From: JAGDZR01 sp049115695
Lineage (GTDB): Bacteria > Bacteroidota > Bacteroidia > Cytophagales > Cyclobacteriaceae
Direction: 5' to 3'
Length of the DNA stretch: 64,000 nucleotides
NCBI GenBank assembly: GCA_049115695.1
Contig: JAGDZR010000012.1
Span: 1 to 64,000 of the forward strand
Shown: positions 1 through 7,962 of the stretch, in pieces
Numbering within the stretch: the first letter of the stretch is position 1
How the letters are laid out: each line of letters begins with the position of its first letter
Position numbers and translations under genes: made by a program
Notes under the pieces: model-generated
Seen by the model: only the letters and a program-made list of their open reading frames with translations
Told to the model about the DNA's origin: nothing
Database searches by the model: none

Positions 1-2812
1 CTTTTGGGTCCCAACCCCAATAGCGGCCCCACGATTCGTTCGCCCATACGCCACCCAAGAATGTGCCAATGGTTAGCATGAAGAGGCCTATTGTCATCGA
101 TAGCTCATTGATGTATGTTAACTCCATGACGGAATTATTTAATCGAGCTTTGTGCTTAGGAAACAAATTGAAAAATAGCACCATAACTCCTAACAATGCG
201 CAGAGTGCCAATGGTGCGTAGCTTCCGACAATGATGGCAACATGAATTTTCAACCAGTAAGACTTTAGAACCGGTACCAGGTTCGTGATCTCAGGATTGA
301 GCCAATCCAGAAAGGCCACAAACAGCAATGTGCCAGCGAAAATGGTGCTCAATGGTAAAACGAAATCACTCTTTTTCAAGAAAATGAATCCGAATAATAG
401 AAGAAACCAGCTTACCAGAATGATCATTTCATAACCATTGCTCCATGGTGGGTAATCTCCGGCATACCATCTTAATATTAGGTTGAAGGTTTGTGCTGAA
501 AAAGCAAGAGCTGTTGCTCCGATGGACATTATCAGAACAATCCGCACCACTTTACTAGTAGGTGCAAAAACTTTGATTACAGCCAATATCAGGGCAATAA
601 TCCCGATGAACCAGTAGGTGGAAAACAGCTTGTTGTTAATGCCCAGATTATTATACAATAATTCTGCTTTTCTACGTCCATAGGGTGGGTTGACTTCTTC
701 ACCGATGACATTTTGATAGGTAGTGATGTAGTCAAGATTCGTATTGGCATCTTCCCATTCGCCAGTTTCCTGTGCTTCCAGGATGGCCTGAAAATACATT
801 GGAAGAATATTGGTGACGAACATGCTATCTTCTTTTTCAAACCCTTGATTCTCAATTCGATAGTCAAACCATGAATGATTGACATCCCCACGTTTTGGGA
901 ATATTTTCATATAATAGCCATCAAGTGCTTGAAACAAGATGTTGAACCTCTCATCAACGGCAAGGACTTCCTTGTCTAACTCTGATCGCTCAGCAGGCTT
1001 TTTTCTATTGGCAGATTCTACTTCATCGTACAGTAGATAGTTGCCTTCCTCATCCAACAGGTCAACAAAAGCAATGAGTTTGTCATTTTTACCGACCAAT
1101 TCCAGAATAGGTCCACCCTTGTCTGTATCTACTCTGATCAATGGTACTTGCTGCCAATAGTAGGGATCAATATGAATTGCCAGGAATACCTGGTCATTCG
1201 TGAGCTGTTCACCTGATTCAGTATCAAGTTTGAGTTTGGATCCTCGGTATAGCTTTCGACCAAACTCAGAGGCCAGGGAATTAATTGGTTTGATACGCCC
1301 ATCCATGTCCTGTACCAACAATGCGCCAAATCGCGCCGCATGGTCGGCATCAATGATATGTTTGTCGTCAATCTCAAAATCCTGAGCGAACAATGTAGAG
1401 GATATCAGCAAACCAATCATACTTGCTGTTTTTTTTGCAGTCTGCAGTCCGTTGAGTTTGCGCGCTACAAACATAAATCTTGAGTCTTTGCCAAAAAGGG
1501 TCCACATCATACCAAGAAACAAAAGCGTATAGCCAAGATAGGTGATTTGCGTACCCCAAAAATCGCGGTTGACCGAAAGCACCGTCCCTTTTTCATCCAT
1601 GTCATAGCTGGCCTGGAAAAACCTAAAGCCATCATAATCAAGCACATTATTCATGAAGATACGGTAAGGCATTGAGCTGGATCCGTCACGAACAGTCACT
1701 TCACTTGCATAGGATGAAGGGCTCGTAGAGCCTGGGTATCGTTCAAGCTGGAAATCTCTCAGAAATATGGAAAAGGGTGTTTCAATGAGTTTAGGGCCAT
1801 AGTTTATGGAGACTTTGTAATTTTCGAAAAGCTTAATTTGTGGCAATGAGTAGAAACCATCTACAGCAGCGAGTATGATTTCTTCTTTCTGATTGTCTAC
1901 TGCGAGCTTTACAATGAGCAAGTCAGCTGCTGTCTCGGCCATTTCTTTGTCTTGAGCAGTCACATATTCTACTTTTTTGCCAATGTGATGTTGCGTAATC
2001 ACGAATCCACCGCCTGTTTCAGTCTGATACAACGTGTTTAGTTTCAGCTCAGATCGCTCGTTGGGTGATACAGTGCCCGCAAGCTGAGTAGCCATCTGCA
2101 TGAAATTGAGCAGGGTAGGGCTGGTGATATATAATCCACTATCGTCAGACTCAATGTTGATACCCCCAATTCTTGATTGATTAAATGTAAGGTCTTGACC
2201 TAGGAATTTGAAGCTACTTTTGGTTTCCAAATAGAGGTCTCGCCTTTCGCCATCAGAGATAACAATCTCAAGCACTTCATCTCCGAAATCTCCCGGATGC
2301 AAACCCTGAACAGCATTTGGCACAAACCGATCAATGGAGATGTTGAGTTTTTCAAAGTCTCTGCTGAAAGTGGGCTGAGATAGCACTGAACCTTTAATTT
2401 TTGTACTGTATGTATCCTCGTAATCACCATTGGTGACATCCAGATCCAGGTATCGCTCCTGAGAAATGATCTGATTGGATGCTTCTCCTTCACGAATCCT
2501 CATGATACCTTCATAGCTAAAATATCTCGTTACAAATGCACCAAGGATGGTAATGATAAAGGCGAGATGGAAGAGCAGAATTGACCACTTACCTTTTCGC
2601 CAAAGTTTGTATTTATAGATGTTGCCGACAAAATTGATTGACAACAAGACCATCACAACTTCGAACCACCAAGCATCATAAACCAATGATCTGGCAGCTT
2701 TTGTGCCAAAGTCATTCTCTGCGAATGTTGCATAAGCCATGGCTGCACCAAATATGAATAGCAGCACTATGGTCAAACGGTTGGAAAAAAAGGGTTTCAG
2801 TAGCTTTTTCAT
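1..2812 (-). CDS. ccsBA: Cytochrome c biogenesis protein, CcsB/ResB-CcsA fusion (partial)
   Basis: Reading frame open from an ATG at 2812 to the left edge of the window, so the C-terminus is missing. System II cytochrome c maturation proteins of this kind carry haem across the membrane and ligate it to CXXCH motifs of apocytochromes. Seen: an N-terminal membrane segment, two further segments within the first ~100 residues, a long periplasmic ResB-like region, another membrane segment about half-way, then a second periplasmic part and a CcsA-like membrane half. The last visible residues read NESWGRYWGWDPK, the tryptophan-rich WWD haem-handling motif. It lies just downstream of nrfHA on the same strand, separated by a strong terminator, and the multihaem Nrf proteins are obvious clients. 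The ResB-CcsA fusion in one chain is usual in Bacteroidota. Not a pseudogene as far as visible. Confidence 0.88.
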   Translation of the reverse strand, partial: MKKLLKPFFSNRLTIVLLFIFGAAMAYATFAENDFGTKAARSLVYDAWWFEVVMVLLSINFVGNIYKYKLWRKGKWSILLFHLAFIITILGAFVTRYFSYEGIMRIREGEASNQIISQERYLDLDVTNGDYEDTYSTKIKGSVLSQPTFSRDFEKLNISIDRFVPNAVQGLHPGDFGDEVLEIVISDGERRDLYLETKSSFKFLGQDLTFNQSRIGGINIESDDSGLYITSPTLLNFMQMATQLAGTVSPNERSELKLNTLYQTETGGGFVITQHHIGKKVEYVTAQDKEMAETAADLLIVKLAVDNQKEEIILAAVDGFYSLPQIKLFENYKVSINYGPKLIETPFSIFLRDFQLERYPGSTSPSSYASEVTVRDGSSSMPYRIFMNNVLDYDGFRFFQASYDMDEKGTVLSVNRDFWGTQITYLGYTLLFLGMMWTLFGKDSRFMFVARKLNGLQTAKKTASMIGLLISSTLFAQDFEIDDKHIIDADHAARFGALLVQDMDGRIKPINSLASEFGRKLYRGSKLKLDTESGEQLTNDQVFLAIHIDPYYWQQVPLIRVDTDKGGPILELVGKNDKLIAFVDLLDEEGNYLLYDEVESANRKKPAERSELDKEVLAVDERFNILFQALDGYYMKIFPKRGDVNHSWFDYRIENQGFEKEDSMFVTNILPMYFQAILEAQETGEWEDANTNLDYITTYQNVIGEEVNPPYGRRKAELLYNNLGINNKLFSTYWFIGIIALILAVIKVFAPTSKVVRIVLIMSIGATALAFSAQTFNLILRWYAGDYPPWSNGYEMIILVSWFLLLFGFIFLKKSDFVLPLSTIFAGTLLFVAFLDWLNPEITNLVPVLKSYWLKIHVAIIVGSYAPLALCALLGVMVLFFNLFPKHKARLNNSVMELTYINELSMTIGLFMLTIGTFLGGVWANESWGRYWGWDPK

Positions 2813-2847
2813 GCCTTGATCAGGTAGTGACGAAATTAGGCGGAGGT

Positions 2848-2885
2848 AAAAAAAAGACTGGATTTGATCAAAGATCAAATCCAGT
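2848..2885 (-). terminator. Rho-independent terminator of nrfHA
   Basis: A perfect 13-bp inverted repeat (ACTGGATTTGATC, three-base loop) at 2857-2885 is followed on the minus strand by a run of eight T. It lies 24 bp after the nrfA stop and before ccsBA, so the two units are probably transcribed separately. Confidence 0.85.
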
Positions 2886-2908
2886 TTGCAAATGTCTGAT
2901 AATAATAA

Positions 2909-4396
2909 TTATTTATCCCAGCCAGCCTCTCTTTTTTGAGCTTCATCCAGCCATTGAGGAATAATGTCTTTTTTGAATACTTCTTTTTCCTGCTCTAGTT
3001 TAGCCATGTCTAAACCAATGTATTCCTGTGCCTTGGCCTTGGTTGAGATGTCGGGGTACGCCAGCTCAGTATTTTGTCCTAAATCAGCAAATAAGCGTGC
3101 TAGCTTGATTCTTCCTTCCTGAGCGATGTTAATAGCTGAAGACACGATGCGAGACGTTTCAACAGGAGAGTGGAATTGTCCACCATGTGAAGCTACGGAA
3201 TAATCCCATCTCCATTGTGCATGTCGAATATCCTGCAGAATGTCTTTCATCTGATCTTCTGTTGCTCCTAATTCCCAGGCCTGTCCTGCCTCAACATGTG
3301 CTCTAACAAGCACTTCTTCCAGTGTTTTCTGATTCTTTTTGATTTTAGATTGCCGCTCTACAACATCAGCCATCAAATCTTCTTTTTCCTCTCTATGACA
3401 TACCTGACACGAGTTTGCTGGGTTGGCAAGTGGAGAACGAATCTGGTGATCTGTGAATTTCTGTCCGCCCTCTGTTTTATATGGCATATGACAGTCTGCA
3501 CATGAAACACCTCTTTTGGCATGAATACCAGTTTGAAACAGTTCATAACCCGGATGCTGCGCCTTCAGCATTGGCGCCTTACTGATTGTATGCGTCCAGT
3601 CTTTGAATTCCATTTCATCGTAATACTTTTCCATATCCTCTACTGATGTACCGTACTTCCATGGGAAGGTGAGGTATGGTGTACCCTCCTTACCTGGTAT
3701 TTTTTTATCAAAGTAGTATTCTACGTGGCATTGCGCACAAACGAGCGACCTCATTTCCTGATGAGTGGCACTGTTAATGTCTTTGCCCATGTTTTCAAAT
3801 GCCTCAACCAGTGCGGGACGCGAAATTGATAGGCTCATTGTTTCTGAATCGTGACAATCAGCACATCCAATAGGGTTTACGATTTCAGCACCCTTATCTG
3901 CCCATTTACCATCATAGTATTCCTTGATGCCCATCTCATTCATTAACCTAGGCACATCGGGGCTCTTACATGTCCAACAAGTACTTGGCATTGGCCCTGT
4001 ACCTGGGCCAGTAGGTCCACCGGTTCTTAAGGTGTTGTGAATATCGGTGACTGCATAGGCGTGACCTCTTGGTTGATTGTAGTCCTTGGAGAAGCCGTAA
4101 CCTGCCCAAAGCACAACGAGTTCAGGATTTTCCTCCAGCGCATCTCTTAATGCAGAACCATTGTAAGGACTGGTAAAAGATGTATCGGCTGTACGCATAA
4201 AAGACTGATACTGTCGTGGGAAATTTTGGCCCCAAACCTGATTGCGTGGTTCATTTTCTCTGAGGTCCACTTGTGGCTGATATGCAAAAGTTGATTCGGC
4301 CTTTCTGCTAATAATACTATTTGCCAACAGGCTCAATAACAGCACAACGATGAGCGTGCCGAAGAATAAAATCCAATTTCGAAGTATGACGTTCAT
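2909..4396 (-). CDS. nrfA: Ammonia-forming cytochrome c nitrite reductase NrfA
   Basis: Periplasmic pentahaem enzyme reducing nitrite to ammonium with six electrons. The 495-residue chain has an N-terminal membrane anchor or signal (about residues 8-28) and five haem sites: CWTCK at 140-144 (the lysine-ligated catalytic haem typical of NrfA), then CXXCH at 178-182, 220-224, 299-303 and 330-334. Length and motif order match the family. It starts 6 bp after the nrfH stop, so the two form one operon, with electrons expected to flow from menaquinol through NrfH. A terminator follows directly. Nothing unusual. Confidence 0.97.
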   Translation of the reverse strand: MNVILRNWILFFGTLIVVLLLSLLANSIISRKAESTFAYQPQVDLRENEPRNQVWGQNFPRQYQSFMRTADTSFTSPYNGSALRDALEENPELVVLWAGYGFSKDYNQPRGHAYAVTDIHNTLRTGGPTGPGTGPMPSTCWTCKSPDVPRLMNEMGIKEYYDGKWADKGAEIVNPIGCADCHDSETMSLSISRPALVEAFENMGKDINSATHQEMRSLVCAQCHVEYYFDKKIPGKEGTPYLTFPWKYGTSVEDMEKYYDEMEFKDWTHTISKAPMLKAQHPGYELFQTGIHAKRGVSCADCHMPYKTEGGQKFTDHQIRSPLANPANSCQVCHREEKEDLMADVVERQSKIKKNQKTLEEVLVRAHVEAGQAWELGATEDQMKDILQDIRHAQWRWDYSVASHGGQFHSPVETSRIVSSAINIAQEGRIKLARLFADLGQNTELAYPDISTKAKAQEYIGLDMAKLEQEKEVFKKDIIPQWLDEAQKREAGWDK

Positions 4397-4402
4397 TTCT
4401 TT

Positions 4403-5005
4403 TTATTTTGATTGGTCTGATATGGCGTTTTCCAGCCAGTCTGGTACAATGAGTTTTTTTTCTAATTTCGGATTGACAGGATCTAACTGATATCCTACCG
4501 CCGAAAGACTTTTTACTTTACCATGCGGCACCTGCTGGTGACATTCCCAGCACTTTCGACTTGTTCTGTTCTCTTTATGGTTGTCTACCCAACTTGCCAT
4601 TTTGGCATCTGTTACCTGATCCTCATGACACCTTACGCAATTGCTTTGAACTACTTCAGCGCTTGCGTCTTTCATGATAATTGCTTGTGGTTCCATTCTG
4701 AGGGTGAAGATTGTCGCATGATAGGCCCCATCCTTTGCTTTGAAATAATACTTATTGAAAATGTTGTCATGTGGAACGTGACAGTCATTACAAGAAGCAA
4801 CTTCTCGGTGAGAGCTGTGATCCCAAGTAATGTACTCTGCGTTCATTACATGACAATTGATACACGCTTTTGGGTCATCTGACATGTAAGACACAATATT
4901 TGAAATCTTAACAATGTACAGGCCAAGTCCGCAAATTGCACCGATTAAGATGATTACCGGGATTCTCCATTCCGGAGGGGGGAGTAGGCGCTTGATTCTT
5001 TTCAT
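4403..5005 (-). CDS. nrfH: NrfH, tetrahaem quinol dehydrogenase subunit
   Basis: NapC/NirT-family membrane-anchored cytochrome that oxidises menaquinol and feeds NrfA. Seen: a proline-rich start (MKRIKRLLPPPEW), one membrane helix around residues 15-35, and four CXXCH motifs (CINCH, CNDCH, CVRCH, CWECH). I chose the ATG at 5005 because family members start close to this KRLLPPPEW segment; an in-frame ATG at 5026 would add seven residues. The 168-bp gap to the divergent chemotaxis gene must hold the nrf promoter, but I see no convincing FNR-like palindrome there. Confidence 0.95.
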   Translation of the reverse strand: MKRIKRLLPPPEWRIPVIILIGAICGLGLYIVKISNIVSYMSDDPKACINCHVMNAEYITWDHSSHREVASCNDCHVPHDNIFNKYYFKAKDGAYHATIFTLRMEPQAIIMKDASAEVVQSNCVRCHEDQVTDAKMASWVDNHKENRTSRKCWECHQQVPHGKVKSLSAVGYQLDPVNPKLEKKLIVPDWLENAISDQSK

Positions 5006-5193
5006 TTGGTGATGCAAAAAAAGCATAGATTAACTCATTATTAAAAGTTCGATTAATGACTACAATCTATATCTTGTCTGACTTTTGTTAGGTTTTAAAA
5101 GGACTGGATTTTTCGCATGAAACAAAACAGGTTTTTGATTGTTTTTATATTCCAGTACTAGAAGAAGTAATATACAAAGTACATTTTTGCACA

Positions 5194-7083
5194 ATGCGTC
5201 TGGAGTCCATCAAGGTACAGTTAATTTTTTTAGTTTCAATTATTATTGCAACTACTGTCATTAGCCTGTCAACTTATTCAATCTTTAAACTTCGAGAAGA
5301 TTCTCTTCAAAGATCCGTAGAGTCAATAGGGTTTGCGGCTGATAAGCATGCCAACAACATCAAAGGGTTAATAGATCAAAGTCTTGTTTGTGCACAGAGC
5401 CTCTCCAGTATTTTTGAGTCATCTGTTTCAAAATCAACTTCAGACCTGACCAGATCTGAAGTTGATGCAATTCTGTGTGAAATATTGACAGATAACCAGC
5501 TGTTTTATGGAGCTTATACGCTTTGGGAGCCGAATGCATTTGATGGGCTGGATGACCAATTTCGAAATGCGACGGGAACGGATAGCACTGGGCGATATAT
5601 CCCGTACTGGTCAAGAGATGTGGATGGTAGTTTGATAGTTGAACCGCTGGATTCGTACATGGCTGAAGACGGTCAGGGAGACTATTACCAAATTCCTAAA
5701 TCCAACAAACAGAATTATTTAATGGAACCCTTAATGTATACTGTTAAGGGACAGGTAGTTGTGCTCACCTCAACTGTTTCTCCGGTTGTTGTGAATGATG
5801 AATTTCAAGCTATTGTAGGCGTTGATTTGAGGATTGAGAACTTTCATAATATGACGGAAAAATTAGCGGAAGAGATTGATCTGGAGGGAGTGAAAATTTC
5901 AATCATTTCCCAAAAAGGAAACTACGCTTCGCATTCACAGGATCAGGGTCGGGTTGGGCGTAATCTTGATGAGTATGAGATCAATGACTGGTTGTTGGAT
6001 CAGCTTAGCCGAGGCGAGAAAGGCTTGATTCAAAGTGATTCGGTTCTGAGTGTATTTACGCCTATCACCTTTGAAAATGTAGAGACGTCATGGGGGATTT
6101 ATATTGAGGTTCCAAGTCAAGGTATTATTGATTCAGGCAATGAAATACTATTTACACAGATCTTAATTGGACTTGCCGCATTGGTGTTGAGTATATTATC
6201 GATTTATTTAATTCTGAGGAAAAAACTAAGTCCGCTCAATACACTATCACAATATATGCAGGACATATCACAGGGTGATTTGACAATGGAAATTGAGTCA
6301 GGAAGAAAAGATGAATTTGGGAAAGCATTGAATGCACTGAGTGGAATGATACAGGAATTGCGCAATACGATAGGTCAAATATCTTCCATTGCAACAGCTT
6401 TGAATCATGCTAGTTTGGAAATCAGCAGATCTTCGAGGCGAGTTTCCCAGACAGCTACCGAGCAGGCAAGTTCTGTTGAAGAGGTATCGGCTACAATGGA
6501 ACAAATGGCAGCAAATATTGACCTTAGCAAGAATAATGCTCAAGCAACTGAACTCAGCGCATTGAACACATCCAAGAATGCTCAAACCACTCAGGAGGTA
6601 GTAATGGAAACAATTTCCAGGATGAGTGAGGTGGCAGATAAGATTTCAATCATAGGAGAAATTGCTAGAAGAACTAACTTGCTTGCGCTAAATGCAGCGG
6701 TAGAAGCGGCGCGAGCCGGTGATCATGGACGCGGCTTTGCAGTCGTTGCTTCTGAGGTTCGAAATCTGGCTGAGAGGAGTCAACTAGCGGCAGTTGAAAT
6801 AGATGATTCATCTCAAAAGGGTGTGCAATCTGCTGAAAACTCTCAACAAAGCCTGGAGCAAATAGTAAAAGAGATCAATGAAACTTCTACACTGATTCAA
6901 TCCATTTCGGCCGCCAGCATTGAGCAAAGTACAGGTGCTCAAGTGGTGAATGAAACTTTGCAGAGTATTAATACAACGGTGCAGTCTTATGCCGAAATGG
7001 CTAATAAAATGTCTGAGAGTGCCTCAACATTGAAGAAGCATGCAAGTGAGTTAACTAATTGTGTCAAGTTTTTTAAAGCGTAG
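5194..7083 (+). CDS. Methyl-accepting chemotaxis protein with Cache-type sensor
   Basis: Transmembrane chemoreceptor of 629 residues. Seen: a first membrane helix at about 7-28, a roughly 290-residue extracytoplasmic region resembling a double Cache domain, a second membrane helix near 320-342, a HAMP domain, and a cytoplasmic signalling domain containing the conserved hairpin tip RRTNLLALNAAVEAARAGDHG. No other che gene is in the window, so it must signal to a remote array. The ligand cannot be told; neighbouring nrf genes make a respiratory cue possible but this is only proximity. The gene ends 18 bp from the convergent lipoprotein gene. Confidence 0.93.
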   Translation: MRLESIKVQLIFLVSIIIATTVISLSTYSIFKLREDSLQRSVESIGFAADKHANNIKGLIDQSLVCAQSLSSIFESSVSKSTSDLTRSEVDAILCEILTDNQLFYGAYTLWEPNAFDGLDDQFRNATGTDSTGRYIPYWSRDVDGSLIVEPLDSYMAEDGQGDYYQIPKSNKQNYLMEPLMYTVKGQVVVLTSTVSPVVVNDEFQAIVGVDLRIENFHNMTEKLAEEIDLEGVKISIISQKGNYASHSQDQGRVGRNLDEYEINDWLLDQLSRGEKGLIQSDSVLSVFTPITFENVETSWGIYIEVPSQGIIDSGNEILFTQILIGLAALVLSILSIYLILRKKLSPLNTLSQYMQDISQGDLTMEIESGRKDEFGKALNALSGMIQELRNTIGQISSIATALNHASLEISRSSRRVSQTATEQASSVEEVSATMEQMAANIDLSKNNAQATELSALNTSKNAQTTQEVVMETISRMSEVADKISIIGEIARRTNLLALNAAVEAARAGDHGRGFAVVASEVRNLAERSQLAAVEIDDSSQKGVQSAENSQQSLEQIVKEINETSTLIQSISAASIEQSTGAQVVNETLQSINTTVQSYAEMANKMSESASTLKKHASELTNCVKFFKA

Positions 7084-7101
7084 TTGATACAAAATATTTA
7101 A

Positions 7102-7959
7102 CTATCTAACTGCTTCCACGTAACTATAGCCAGCAAAAATCCCAATACCATTTTCAATATTTGAATAGGTAGAAATAGGCTCTGATAGGGGATCCAGATT
7201 GTTTTTGGTAGTCAAATGTTTGTTGAAGAGATAATCGTAATAGTTTTCTGACAAAGACTTGAGATGAATCACAACAGGTGCATTTTCATCAAATTTGTAA
7301 AACTGCGTCTCTAGTGAAAATTCTTGACCATTGAACAATTCGTCAGTGAGCAATAGCTGATAAACACTCTCATCTTCCTGGCTCAGAATGCTGCCAGCAC
7401 TGACGTTGGTAATATGGATGTCGCTGATGTGCATGGGCATAAAGTTGATTGAATCCCCTTTCATTTGGTAAATGATCAATTCATAGTAGTTTTCAGTCAG
7501 TGGGTCGTCCTGAATGGTGAGTTCAAGCAAAGAAACTGAACCGTTATCTGTGTATATGGCATTCTCAATTACCTCTAAATCAAGGAAATCAATTTGGGCC
7601 GGAGCAATTTCACGTGCGGAAATCAAATCAAATCCATTTACAGAAATGTGCAGGTCATATGAGGTATTTGAAACAATGGGTTCTGTACCCTGATAGACGC
7701 CATTGCCCTGGTAAAGGAGCAATTGATCAGTTCCATTGTTGCCGATAGTAATGGTCGCGTTTTCTATGTTGGCATAGGGTGTGTTTTTCAAAACACTTCT
7801 GCTGAGTGACAAATGTACACCAGGAACACTGCCAGTCTCGATAGTGGCATTTACTACGACTTGCTCAGCCGTTTCTTTGGAAATAGGGTCAAAATCCAGG
7901 GGTGAATCACAAGAGATCAGGACAATTACGATTATCAGTAGTGTTATTATATTTTTCAT
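7102..7959 (-). CDS. DUF4249-type lipoprotein, partner of a TonB receptor
   Basis: 285-residue protein with a lipoprotein signal peptide (hydrophobic stretch then LISC, lipid-modified Cys near residue 17). The beta-rich body resembles DUF4249 proteins, which in Bacteroidota are regularly encoded straight after STN-domain TonB receptors; their molecular role is not established. Here the start lies 3 bp after the receptor stop, so co-translation is likely, and it is the last gene of the sigma-FecR-receptor unit. I assign the family from pattern and context. An accessory surface or periplasmic protein for the receptor is inference. Confidence 0.75.
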   Translation of the reverse strand: MKNIITLLIIVIVLISCDSPLDFDPISKETAEQVVVNATIETGSVPGVHLSLSRSVLKNTPYANIENATITIGNNGTDQLLLYQGNGVYQGTEPIVSNTSYDLHISVNGFDLISAREIAPAQIDFLDLEVIENAIYTDNGSVSLLELTIQDDPLTENYYELIIYQMKGDSINFMPMHISDIHITNVSAGSILSQEDESVYQLLLTDELFNGQEFSLETQFYKFDENAPVVIHLKSLSENYYDYLFNKHLTTKNNLDPLSEPISTYSNIENGIGIFAGYSYVEAVR

Positions 7960-7962
7960 AAT

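Noticed and set aside
589..2493. Several short open frames (589-891, 1138-1377, 2200-2493)
   Set aside because: All lie in other frames of the ccsBA gene, whose continuous frame runs from 2812 to the window edge.
4523..4882. 119-residue plus-strand open frame
   Set aside because: It is the complement of nrfH, whose four haem motifs prove the minus-strand frame.
5027..5193. FNR/CRP-type site in the nrfH / chemoreceptor gap
   Set aside because: No TTGAT....ATCAA-like palindrome was found on either strand.
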